32,275 nucleotides of DNA from Lachnospiraceae bacterium (GTDB lineage Bacteria; Bacillota; Clostridia; Lachnospirales; Lachnospiraceae). Shown one piece after another: positions 1 through 8,200 of the stretch; positions within the stretch are counted from its first letter, which is position 1, and each line of letters begins with the position of its first letter. Location of the stretch: contig JAUNGG010000045.1 in the NCBI GenBank assembly GCA_030524635.1, forward strand, positions 1 through 32,275, in the 5' to 3' direction. The translations under genes were made by a program, and so were the position numbers. The notes under the pieces were generated by a model. That model had not been told where the DNA came from. It made no database searches and saw only the letters and a list, made by a program, of their open reading frames with translations.

Positions 1-61
1 CAGAGACAATCAAGTAAATCAATTTTTAGTCATATGAGATTAGCATAAACACTGTATATTG

Positions 62-115
62 AAAACACCCTCCCATTCTCCAATGAAACCAAGAGAATGG
101 AAGGGCGTTTTTTTT
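62..115. terminator. Bidirectional intrinsic terminator
   Basis: CCATTCTC (73-80) pairs with GAGAATGG (93-100), and the stem continues through CCC (68-70) with GGG (103-105). On the + strand it is followed by a run of eight T. On the - strand it is followed by a shorter GTTTTC. It lies just beyond the stop codon of the leftward permease gene at 123. It probably ends that transcript and also a rightward transcript entering from outside the window. Confidence 0.8.
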
Positions 116-122
116 CTGTCAA

Positions 123-1382
123 TTATTCATCCTGATCATTAGTCAGATGCATCCGGTCCAGTCCATAAAATACCAGACTGAGAACCATGCCGACGATGCA
201 GGCCAGAACCATGCCGGTAAGCTGAATGTTTCCAATCTTAACTGCAATACCGGACAGACCGGTTACAAAGATAACGGAGGTCAGGCTTAGGTTCCTTGAT
301 TTGCCGTAATCTACCTTGGAATCCACCAGGATCCGAAGGCCGGAGGTTCCGATCATACCGTACAGCAGGAAGGAGATGCCGCCGATTACCGGGCCTGGGA
401 TGGTGCTGATCAGGGTGGACAGCTTTCCGCAGAAGGAGCACAGAATGGACAGCACGGCTGCGCCTGCGATCACATACACACTGTATACACCGGTTACTGC
501 CATAACTCCGATGTTTTCGCCGTAGGTGGTGGTAGGCACGGAGCCGATCAGACCGGACAGCATGGTGGAGAAGTTATCGCCAAACAGGGAGCGGTGCAGT
601 CCGGGATCCTTTAACAGGTCGCGTCCCACGATCTTGCTGGTCACTACCTGATGGCCGATGTGCTCAGAGGTGATGACCAGGATCACCGGAAGGATGATCA
701 GGATCGCTTCCAGGCTAAACTTTGGTGCCTGGAAATTGGGAATGGCGAAGATGGGGGCAGCGGCCACCTCTGCGAAATCCACGATGCCGCAGAGCAGAGC
801 TGCCACATATCCGGCGATCACAGCGATCAGGATGGGGATCACAGATAAAAAGCCGCGGAACAGAATATTTCCAAATACGGCGATTCCCAGTGTTACCAGG
901 AACACGATCACATTTTTCGGATCGATCACCTCATCCAAAAGCCCTGCATTGCTTGCGGCGGAGCTGGAAAGCTCTAAACCGATCAGAGCCACAACCGGTC
1001 CCATGGCTGCAGGGGGGAGAACCACATCGATCCATTTGGTTCCGAACTTATAGACAACAGCGGCCAGGATACATCCACAGAAGCCTACCGCCACGAAGCC
1101 GCCCAGGGCGTAAGGATATCCAAAGTTAGCGATTACGATCCCAGCCGGGGCAAGAAATGCGAAGCTGGAGCCTAAGTATGCAGGAGCCTTTCCTTTTGTT
1201 ACCAGGATAAAGAGGAGCGTTCCGCAGCCGTTCATGAACAGCACGATCGCCGGGTTAATGCCGAAGATAAAGGGCACCAGGACCGATGCGCCGAACATGG
1301 CGAACATATGCTGGATACTCAATGGGATCAGCATACTGACCGGGACTTTTTCCTCAACCTGAATGATACGTTTACCTACCAT
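123..1382 (-). CDS. uraA: Uracil/xanthine permease (NCS2 family)
   Basis: A 419-aa integral membrane protein of the nucleobase:cation symporter-2 family, which imports uracil (or xanthine) with protons. The N-terminal part carries the family pattern QHMFAMFGASVLVPFIFGI, followed by a glycine-rich segment around SSFAFLAPAG. The central part has the EHIGHQ stretch typical of the substrate-binding transmembrane segment of UraA-like proteins. The length is normal for the family and hydrophobic segments cover the whole protein. The ATG is preceded by AGGAGG at a 9-nt spacing, so the start is secure. The gene is monocistronic, with a terminator immediately downstream and an unusually structured leader upstream. 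UraA-like permeases and xanthine permeases are hard to tell apart by eye; uracil is favoured because of the overall resemblance to UraA. Confidence 0.9.
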   Translation of the reverse strand: MVGKRIIQVEEKVPVSMLIPLSIQHMFAMFGASVLVPFIFGINPAIVLFMNGCGTLLFILVTKGKAPAYLGSSFAFLAPAGIVIANFGYPYALGGFVAVGFCGCILAAVVYKFGTKWIDVVLPPAAMGPVVALIGLELSSSAASNAGLLDEVIDPKNVIVFLVTLGIAVFGNILFRGFLSVIPILIAVIAGYVAALLCGIVDFAEVAAAPIFAIPNFQAPKFSLEAILIILPVILVITSEHIGHQVVTSKIVGRDLLKDPGLHRSLFGDNFSTMLSGLIGSVPTTTYGENIGVMAVTGVYSVYVIAGAAVLSILCSFCGKLSTLISTIPGPVIGGISFLLYGMIGTSGLRILVDSKVDYGKSRNLSLTSVIFVTGLSGIAVKIGNIQLTGMVLACIVGMVLSLVFYGLDRMHLTNDQDE

Positions 1383-1411
1383 TTCTTAATACCTCCTAAA
1401 TGTAATATAGC

Positions 1412-1501
1412 TTATGAGAAGCTGCAAAGCAGATTCTCATAAAAGGCGCGCATTTCGCGCCGTCAATCGGATTACCAGGTTCGCGCAGCGGTTCTGGTAA
1501 T
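1412..1501 (-). promoter_or_regulatory. Triple-hairpin leader of the permease gene
   Basis: Three consecutive inverted repeats fill the region before the permease start codon. Read on the + strand they are TTATGAGAA (1412-1420) with TTCTCATAA (1434-1442), enclosing a CTGC/GCAG inner stem; GGCGCG (1445-1450) with CGCGCC (1456-1461); and ATTACCAG (1471-1478) with CTGGTAAT (1494-1501). On the coding (-) strand the GGCGCG hairpin is followed directly by TTTT, like a small terminator, and that T-tract overlaps the stem of the next hairpin. This would suit attenuation or antitermination. It could also be an interspersed palindromic repeat. I do not see a PyrR-type binding element. Confidence 0.5.
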
Positions 1502-1615
1502 AGAGCAGAAAGACATCATGGCTTTGTGCTTTATAAGAGATTATGGCATATTTTGCGGTTTTCGTCTATGAAAATTTGCCTTCAATGTGCAGAATCCTGT
1601 TTTTCCCAGTTCTGT

Positions 1616-1644
1616 TTGATTTTCATGGCGGGAAGTGTTATACT
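1616..1644 (+). promoter_or_regulatory. Promoter of MATE transporter gene
   Basis: TTGATT (1616-1621) and TATACT (1639-1644) are separated by exactly 17 bp, a good vegetative sigma-A-type promoter about 65 bp before the MATE start codon. Confidence 0.65.
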
Positions 1645-1709
1645 GTGCTGGTCGAAAAATGGTGATGATGAGAAAAGATGGAACAATTCAGAAGCGTTAG
1701 GAGTTTGAG

Positions 1710-3071
1710 ATGAAGGATTTGACAAAAGGAAATCCGGCGAAGGTAATGCTTGAGTTTGCCATGCCGGTGGCATTAGGAAATATTTTTCAGCTGTGCTACA
1801 GTCTGGCGGATACCAGGGTGGTGGGCAGCACGCTGGGAGAGACTGCATTGGCGGCAGTTGGCGCCACAACGTCGATCAGTACGTTATTCGTAGGCTTTTT
1901 ATCTGGATTGACCAATGGCTTTGCCATTCTGGTTGCCAGGGAATTTGGCGGGGGACATGAACGGGAATTGAAGCGATATGGAGCGGGAACGCTGCTGCTT
2001 GGCGTGCTGACTGCACTTGCGCTGACGGTTCTGTGTGTGGCAGGGCTGCCATGGCTCCTTGCCTTATTAAATGTGCCGGATGCGCTGATGAAGGAATCCT
2101 CTTTCTACATTCGGATCATCCTGTTGGGCTTGGTTATGACCTGCATGTATAACGGCTGTGCCGGTATCCTGCGGGCGGTGGGAGATACCACAGCGGCATT
2201 AGTTTTTCTGGTATGTGCCAGTGTGCTGAACATTGGCCTGGATCTGGCGTTTATCCTGATTTTTAAGCTGGGAGTGGCCGGGGCGGCCCTGGCGACAGTG
2301 ATTTCCCAGGCGGTGTCGGTGGCCTGCAGCCTGATCTATATGATGAAGCGGTATCCAGTGTTCCGGTTTCAGCCAGTTGATTTTCAGATTACCAGGGAAG
2401 AGGTCAGGGAGCTGTACAGCTCCGGTCTCTCCATGGCGGCGATGATGTCCCTGGTATTTTTCGGAACGCTGTCTCTGCAATGCGCCATCAATACCTTTGG
2501 AAATGAGATCATTGTAGCTCATACGGCGGCGCGGAAGATCACAGAATTCTGTATGCTTCCTTTTTCCGTGCTTGGCGTGACTATGGCTACCTACTGCGGG
2601 CAGAATATAGGAGCGGGAAGGCTGGATCGGATCCGCCAGGGACTTCGTCATTCGCTGATGATCTCAGCGGTCTGGGCAGTGGGGATGATCGTATTATGCT
2701 ATACGGCAGCCCCAGCTATGGTCCATCTGGTAACAGGCTCTGTAAATGAGGAGATCATGTACACGGCGTCCTTATATCTGAAGGTAAACAGTGTGCTTTT
2801 CTTTGTTACTGCTGTGATCTGCATTGTGAGAAACGCTCTGCAGGCCATGGGAGAGCACTGGATTCCGCTGGTATCCAGCGGGATTGAGCTGGTTGGCAAG
2901 GTGGCCGTGGCTTTTCTTCTGACACCGCTGATCCAGTACTGGGGAATTATCGTGGCGGAGCCCATTGTGTGGGTTTTGATGGTGATCCCGCTGATTATCC
3001 GGATGAGGCAGAGACTTAAGGAGGCAGATAAGATAACAGCCTTTTCTCCAGCCGCCTGCAAAAGACCGTAA
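1710..3071 (+). CDS. MATE family multidrug/cation efflux transporter
   Basis: A 453-aa polytopic membrane protein of the MATE (NorM/MepA/DinF-like) family, which exports drugs or metabolites in exchange for sodium or protons. The N-terminus (KGNPAKVMLEFAMPVALGNIFQLCYSLADTRVVG) is the classic first MATE segment. Two homologous halves of about six helices each follow; the second begins near FFGTLSLQCAINTFGNEIIVAHTAARKI. Length is normal. The start is supported by GGAG shortly upstream and by a promoter at 1616-1644. The last 56 bp overlap, tail to tail, the 3' end of the leftward gene that ends at 3016. The substrate cannot be told from sequence, and no regulator is immediately adjacent on the same strand. 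Confidence 0.92.
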   Translation: MKDLTKGNPAKVMLEFAMPVALGNIFQLCYSLADTRVVGSTLGETALAAVGATTSISTLFVGFLSGLTNGFAILVAREFGGGHERELKRYGAGTLLLGVLTALALTVLCVAGLPWLLALLNVPDALMKESSFYIRIILLGLVMTCMYNGCAGILRAVGDTTAALVFLVCASVLNIGLDLAFILIFKLGVAGAALATVISQAVSVACSLIYMMKRYPVFRFQPVDFQITREEVRELYSSGLSMAAMMSLVFFGTLSLQCAINTFGNEIIVAHTAARKITEFCMLPFSVLGVTMATYCGQNIGAGRLDRIRQGLRHSLMISAVWAVGMIVLCYTAAPAMVHLVTGSVNEEIMYTASLYLKVNSVLFFVTAVICIVRNALQAMGEHWIPLVSSGIELVGKVAVAFLLTPLIQYWGIIVAEPIVWVLMVIPLIIRMRQRLKEADKITAFSPAACKRP

Positions 3072-3714
3072 CGGAGATGGTAAAGAAGATCTCCAGCGCG
3101 CTGCTGACGATGCCGGCAGCCAGCAGGAGGAAGACGGAAATCAGAAGGATCATAATTAATCCAGCCTGATAAAGCCGGATTGCTTCCGGGATTTTGCGGG
3201 AAAGGTCACAAAGCAGCAGAATCAGAAAGACAGCAAGGCAAACAGCCGACAGGAAGGCGAATACCACATGAAGGGTAGCTTTCAAAGGAAGCTGTTCCGG
3301 CAGATAGGGCGTGGTGATGGCGCAGACCAGCAGGAGAAGGGCAAGAGGAATGAAAAATGTGGTTTTTAAGGGAGGAACCAGATAGCTGGATATCATCTGC
3401 AGAATCACAAAAAAGTAAATTCCCACCAGAAGCCCCCAGAAAACAAAGGCGTTTTCTCTGCCCATATCATTGCCCAGGACGGAGAAATTCGTGGTGAACC
3501 AGTTGCTTCCTCTTACAAACAGGATCGTAAATCCAGGGATCAGAAGGTAGGCGGTGATATCCAGGAGGAAACGGAAAAATGGTTGCTGGTAAGGCATACG
3601 TTTCTGAAAAGCATAAGGATTGCCTGGGCGGATACTGGGGTTATGGTTTTTGTTATGGCCTGGGCTGTGGCTTGCGTTATGGCTTGATTGACGGCCTGGA
3701 TTCACATGATGCAT
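3016..3714 (-). CDS. Six-helix membrane protein, DUF998-like
   Basis: A 232-aa membrane protein that I do not recognise with certainty. The first 40 residues are a polar His/Asn/Ser/Pro-rich leader. Roughly six hydrophobic helices follow (around residues 50-70, 90-110, 116-136, 145-168, 182-200 and 203-220). The arrangement, and the SNWFTTNFSVLGN loop after the first helix, resemble the DUF998 family of unknown function; this assignment is tentative. The start at 3714 is supported by AGGAG six bases upstream. A later Met before the first helix is also possible. Its 3' end overlaps the end of the MATE gene on the opposite strand by 56 bp. It follows the TetR gene on the same strand, 171 bp downstream, and could be that regulator's target. 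Confidence 0.65.
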   Translation of the reverse strand: MHHVNPGRQSSHNASHSPGHNKNHNPSIRPGNPYAFQKRMPYQQPFFRFLLDITAYLLIPGFTILFVRGSNWFTTNFSVLGNDMGRENAFVFWGLLVGIYFFVILQMISSYLVPPLKTTFFIPLALLLLVCAITTPYLPEQLPLKATLHVVFAFLSAVCLAVFLILLLCDLSRKIPEAIRLYQAGLIMILLISVFLLLAAGIVSSALEIFFTISVTVFCRRLEKRLLSYLPP

Positions 3715-3794
3715 AGGATTCTCCTGTATATTCCGTTTTTACAGTACATGCTGACCCATAAGGCTTGGGGCAGAGTACTGCAGGTATGATTAGT

Positions 3795-3824
3795 ATCCGG
3801 TTCTTTACAGGAAAACATCCGGTT
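3795..3824. promoter_or_regulatory. Direct repeat ATCCGGTT x2, candidate operator
   Basis: ATCCGGTT occurs at 3795-3802 and again at 3817-3824. The repeats are 22 bp apart, about two helical turns, in the space between the TetR gene and the leftward membrane protein gene. This could be a regulator site or chance. Confidence 0.25.
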
Positions 3825-3885
3825 AAAAATATGGAAAATAGTTTTTAGATAGTTTTCAGATAACATTCAGGATCCGTTCAGCTCG

Positions 3886-4437
3886 TTACTTATCCTGAAG
3901 CAGTACATACTTAATACACCCCTCAAAAAGCCGGCAGATTCCTTGAGTCCGGGCGGTCATGTCAAGTGCCATGCCATGGCTCAGCCACTGGATCATCTGA
4001 CCGAACAGCTCGCATTTGACAAAGCTGATCAGCAGTTCGTAGTCAGTATCACAGAGAAATGCATCTAAATGCTTGGACTTGATGTACTGCTTGGTGGCAT
4101 ATTCGCAGATGGTCATCAGATGCCGCTCATAAAAGTCCCGATTGGTGGAGCGGTAGATGTGAAGAACGATAGTTTTATTCTCCTGGATATGCTGCAGAGT
4201 GGTCTGAATGATCTCCTCCAGGGAGGTATTGGGGGTAATGGAGGCGATGATGGCATCGGCTTCCTCCATAATGATCTCTTCTAACAGCGACGGGATGTCC
4301 TGGAAATGATAATAAAAGGAATTCCGGTTCACACTGCAGTCCTCCACAATGTCTTTTACTGTGATCTGGGAGAGGGGACGCTGATTTAACAGCTTTAAAA
4401 ATGACTGCTTGATGGCAGTTTTGGTAAATGATGGCAT
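3886..4437 (-). CDS. TetR/AcrR family transcriptional regulator
   Basis: A 183-aa TetR-type repressor. Residues about 5-50 form the three-helix DNA-binding domain, with the characteristic TVKDIVEDCSVNRNSFYYHFQDIPSLLEEI helix-turn-helix (about residues 26-55). The remainder is an all-helical ligand-sensing and dimerisation domain resembling the Firmicutes TetR C-terminal type. The start is supported by AAAGGA upstream of the ATG. A repeat element is inserted 31 bp upstream, so the transcript probably begins with a folded insert of about 133 nt. Candidate targets are the adjacent membrane protein (same strand), its own promoter, or the divergent operon at 4791. The ligand is unknown. Confidence 0.88.
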   Translation of the reverse strand: MPSFTKTAIKQSFLKLLNQRPLSQITVKDIVEDCSVNRNSFYYHFQDIPSLLEEIIMEEADAIIASITPNTSLEEIIQTTLQHIQENKTIVLHIYRSTNRDFYERHLMTICEYATKQYIKSKHLDAFLCDTDYELLISFVKCELFGQMIQWLSHGMALDMTARTQGICRLFEGCIKYVLLQDK

Positions 4438-4468
4438 ATGAATCAGTCCTTTTCGTTTGTGATTATTT

Positions 4469-4601
4469 GTAACTGTTCAGTAGGTCTGCGCATCTACTGC
4501 GCTGACCGTAAGATAAAATCGGCTAGAGGGCAAAAATCCCATCGCCGCAGGCGATTTTCAATGGATTTTTGCTCGTAACTGTGAGGGTACTGAACAGTTA
4601 C
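4469..4601. repeat. MITE-like repeat, copy A (8-bp target duplication)
   Basis: A 133-bp element bounded by a perfect 14-bp inverted repeat: GTAACTGTTCAGTA (4469-4482) and TACTGAACAGTTAC (4588-4601). It is flanked on both sides by the direct repeat GATTATTT (4461-4468 and 4602-4609), a perfect 8-bp target-site duplication. Inside are two hairpins: GGTC-t-GCGC (4483-4491) with GCGC-t-GACC (4499-4507), and GCAAAAATCC (4530-4539) with GGATTTTTGC (4563-4572), the latter enclosing ATCGCC/GGCGAT. It has no coding capacity. A full-length relative lies at 32090-32223 and a 27-bp derivative at 14507-14533. It appears non-autonomous; no transposase is present in the window. Confidence 0.85.
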
Positions 4602-4669
4602 GATTATTTTTATAATCATACCATAAAAGTGGGAAATCTTCTATGGAAAATGACAATCGATCAATTACA

Positions 4670-4706
4670 AAAATCACCTCCCAGGGATTTCTTGGGAGGT
4701 GATTTT
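4670..4706. promoter_or_regulatory. Perfect 14-bp inverted repeat over putative promoter
   Basis: AAAATCACCTCCCA (4670-4683) and TGGGAGGTGATTTT (4693-4706) form a perfect inverted repeat around a 9-nt loop. It ends one base before TGC-TATGAT (4708-4716), an extended -10 box oriented toward the gene at 4791. It therefore sits where a repressor would block that promoter. It also looks like a hairpin terminator read leftward, where five T follow the stem, but no leftward gene ends nearby. Operator is my preferred reading. Confidence 0.5.
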
Positions 4707-4790
4707 ATGCTATGATAGGGGAAGATCATAACAAAAGCGGAGTTAAAAAAGAAACAGAAATTGCAGAGAAGAAGATAAAGGAGGTGCGTC

Positions 4791-5210
4791 ATGTCATTTA
4801 CCATATATGTAAGAATGAAAAAGCCAGGAAAGCAGAAGAAAGAGGATCTGCTTCCCGTGCCCTTTGATCTGGAAAACCGCCCGAATACGGTGAAGGAGCT
4901 TTTAACCATGCTGGTGGAGCTGGGGGTGAGGGAGTACAATGAGCGGAAGGACAAGGGCCAGCTGGTGCAGTATCTGACTAAGGAGGAGATCCGGGATCGG
5001 GCATCTGCCGGGAAAATATCCTTTGGCGTCCGGGGCGGCAATGATGCGGATGCAGATGAGGCAGTGGAAAATGCGCTTCAATGCTTTTTAGATGGGATCT
5101 ACCGGATATTTGCCGGGGAGGAGGAGCTGACAGAGTTGGACCAGCAGATTTCCTGGAAGGAGGATCTGGTATTTACCTTTATTCGCCTTACGATGCTGTC
5201 AGGGTGGTAA
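4791..5210 (+). CDS. Conserved-looking protein of unknown function, partner of DUF4132 protein
   Basis: A 139-aa soluble protein that I do not recognise. It starts with a short beta-like segment (MSFTIYVRMKKPG), then a helical region (KELLTMLVELGVREYNERKDKGQLVQYLTKEEI), a glycine-rich turn (GKISFGVRGGNDAD) and a further helical region containing DEAVENALQCFLDGIYRIFAGEEELTELDQ. There is no signal peptide, membrane segment or known catalytic motif. AAAGGAGGTG sits just upstream of the ATG. The stop codon is only 88 bp before the best start of the giant DUF4132 gene, or 1 bp before its earliest possible start, so the two are almost certainly co-transcribed and probably act together. Confidence 0.75.
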   Translation: MSFTIYVRMKKPGKQKKEDLLPVPFDLENRPNTVKELLTMLVELGVREYNERKDKGQLVQYLTKEEIRDRASAGKISFGVRGGNDADADEAVENALQCFLDGIYRIFAGEEELTELDQQISWKEDLVFTFIRLTMLSGW

Positions 5211-5298
5211 TGTGAGAGCACATAGTGCGGAGCAATCCGGTAAAATAATAGCAGAGATAATGGCAGAGATCGGAAACAGCTGCCAGCAGGAGGGGATT

Positions 5299-8200
5299 AT
5301 GGCGGAATATACTTATGAAACAAGGCGGAAATTAACGGATAGCTGGATCAATTGGCTGAAGGAGCAGGCGGCAGGGCTGCCAGAGGAGGAGCAGGCGCTG
5401 CTTTCAGGGAGCGCACATCATAATGTTTCCAATAAGCTTTGCCAGCAGCTGGAGAAGCTTCTGGAGGACGGAACGTATCAGACGCTGAGTCAGTTTTACC
5501 GGGAACGTTTTCCAGGGATCACGGCAGCAGCACTGCCGGAGGGCAAGAAGGAAGAATTTTACTATGCACTGGATCAGATGAATCAGTTTCAGATGACAGC
5601 CGGATGGTACCGGCGCAGCCTGCGGTCGAAAAGCTATCAGCCCTTTGTCCGGCAGAACATTTTGCTTCTGCGTGCTTATTCCCGGCTGAAATTTTACAAG
5701 GCAGAACTGGCGGACATTTTGACGGGAAGATGTGATCCGGAGATTTATGATCATGCCAGAACGGAGAACTGGAGCTACAGCGGGATCCTGGCAGCCCAGA
5801 TCGATCTGGGGAATCAGGCAGCGATCCAGGCGGTGAAGGATATCCTCACCGGAGAGGGAAATACGGCCATGATCAGCTACCAGCTGATCCGAGGAATCGT
5901 TATGAGCAAGAGTGAAGAGCTGTATCAGCTGCTGGGGCAGTTTCTTCTGGCAGCACGTCTCCAGGAGGGTGCCAGACAGGCAGTGTGTGAAACCATGGAT
6001 GCAGGGCGGCCGGAGGCATTCCTTCATTTGTTCCGTGTGATCGAGGACAATAATTTGGTGCGGTACTCTTCCATAAAGCGGGCAGTCAGCACCTGGATCG
6101 GCATTTTTGATGACAGAAATGTGGACCGGATCACCGACAAGCTGGTGCGCCTGATGGGGCAGTGCCTGCGGGATGAAAGCTTTTGCCGGGAGCAGCTTGC
6201 AACAAATGATTCCATTGCCATCAGCTGCGGCCTGTGGGCAAAGGGCTTTTATGATGCCCAGGCGGCTGTGGAGGAAGTGCTTCGGCTGATCCGCACCGGC
6301 ACGAAAAATCAGAAGATGACAGCCTCCTATTTTAACCGTTCTCTCCAGGATCCCAGGCTGAAGATGCAGGCGGCCAAGGAGGTGATCCTGGAGTATTCGG
6401 ATGACTTGGAGCTGGCAGCCTGCTTCCTGCCGGGATTTTTAAGCAATGCAGGCTATGAATTGGTTTCCCTGATCCGGGAGGATGGTAGTTATTATTCCAT
6501 GAGGGAAAAGGCCCAAGAGCCGATGAAAAAGCCGGTGACGGATTTCTTTGACAGCAGGGAGGAGGCAGAGAAGATCTACCATCTGCTGAAAAAGATCCTG
6601 GAACATCTTCCGAAGAAGGGAATCGATTTAAATCCTTGTATCTTCCCTTGGTATCGGGTGACCATGAGCCAGTCGGATGTGGCAGTCCGCCTTTGTCTGA
6701 CAGCATGGCTTTTGCAGGAGGAGGCGTATCTGGATGAAGCGGCAGTCTGGATCCCAGTGATTGGACAGGGAGTATCCTACAGCGCGGCCTCCCGGGCGGC
6801 AGCAGCCAGAGTGCTTCTGTATCGTCCTGCCTCTAAGGTGAGAAAGGATGTTCTGTTTGAGCTGCTTCACAATCCGGAGGAGTATACCATGTGTTCCGCC
6901 TTCCGGCTGGTGGAGGATATGGAGCTTACCAGTGAGGATTATCAGAAGATCGAGAAAAATTTAAAATATAAAAAGGGAAGGGCCGAGACGCTGGCTCTGC
7001 TGCGGCGGCAGGGGGAGCCGGAGCTGATTAGCTGCATTGACCGTCTGCTTCAGGGAAAATCAGAAGACTGTCATATGGGAGCGCTTGACCTGGCGCTGCA
7101 GATCAAAAAGGAGAAGCCGGGGGAATTTGCAAGGCTGAAGCCCATCCTGGAGCAGCTGTCCCAGCCCACCGGAAAGGAGCAGGTGCTCTTAAAGGAGCTG
7201 CTGGGGGAGAGAAGCCAGGCACAGGATATCCTGAAGCTGCCGGGCTACGGGCTGTATGATCCGGAAAAGGAATGGGTGTTGCCTGACGTGGAGTTGGATG
7301 AGACACAGGCGGAAGGGCTGTTCATCTATGGGGAGGAGGCATGTATCCAGGCGCTGACCCGGCTGAACAGCCTGATCGAGGAGAACAAGGACCGGGAATA
7401 CACCACAGCATGGAAGGAAGAAGAGCTGTTAGGCAATAAGCTGGAAAACTGCCGCTGGATCCATAAAGAGCCGGATGGGGAGCCCTTGGATGCGCTGCCC
7501 TTCCGTGAGCTGTGGGAGGAGTTTTATCAGAACACCATCAGGACACCGGAGCTGTTAGTGGAGCTGTATCTGTATCAGGAATGCCGGGGGCCGCAGAGGA
7601 GCGTTTATGAGAACAATATCAATCTATATGAGAAGGTATTTGGAAGCGCTCCTTTCCACAACCTGGTGCAGGGCCTTCGGTATGGGGCGCAGGCCAGAAA
7701 GGTGATCGTTACCTTATTTTCCCAGTATGTCCCAAATAAGCTGCGGGTCAGATGGGGCCTGGCTGCTATGAGCAAGCTGTTATCTGTGCTGAATGAGGAG
7801 AATTCCTTCTGCACCCTTCAGGAGAAACGGTGGAATGGAGAGCTGGTACCCTACACCATGCGTGCAGTGGATTTCCCCATGCTTCAGGAGCTGCGCTACT
7901 GGATGGGACTGGCGAAGGAGCAGGAGTGGGAAACGGCATTTACGCTTCGGTTCCGGATGCAGAACCATTATCAGGCTCTGAAGGAAAAGGAGATTCTGAA
8001 AAGCTACAGCAGACCTGGCAATTACCTGACTTTGCGTGATTTTGTAACATGCTGGGAGAGAGGAATCTGGGATAAGGATCTGTTTTACAAGGCAGTCTTT
8101 ACCTATTTGAGCCTGGGAAGCATCCTGGGGCCTGCCAGCACGGTGGAGCAGAAGGGAATGGTATCCTTCCGGGAGGCCAATGTAGGCGGGCTGAATGCGT

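Noticed and set aside
481..490. GTATAC inside the permease gene as another GntR site
   Set aside because: The six-base core alone is expected by chance and the flanks do not match.
1526..1708. 60-aa open frame before the MATE gene
   Set aside because: It covers the MATE promoter, lacks a ribosome binding site and has no recognisable protein character.
4469..4601. CRISPR repeat or rho-independent terminator
   Set aside because: The element is not tandemly repeated with spacers; target duplications and inverted ends fit a transposed repeat better.
5212..5298. GTG at 5212 as start of the DUF4132 gene
   Set aside because: The GTG is one base after the preceding stop without suitable spacing to a ribosome binding site, while ATG at 5299 has AGGAGGGG. 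It remains possible by coupling.
5404..6027. 207-aa leftward frame inside the DUF4132 gene
   Set aside because: It lies wholly antisense to a strongly supported frame and its translation resembles no protein family.
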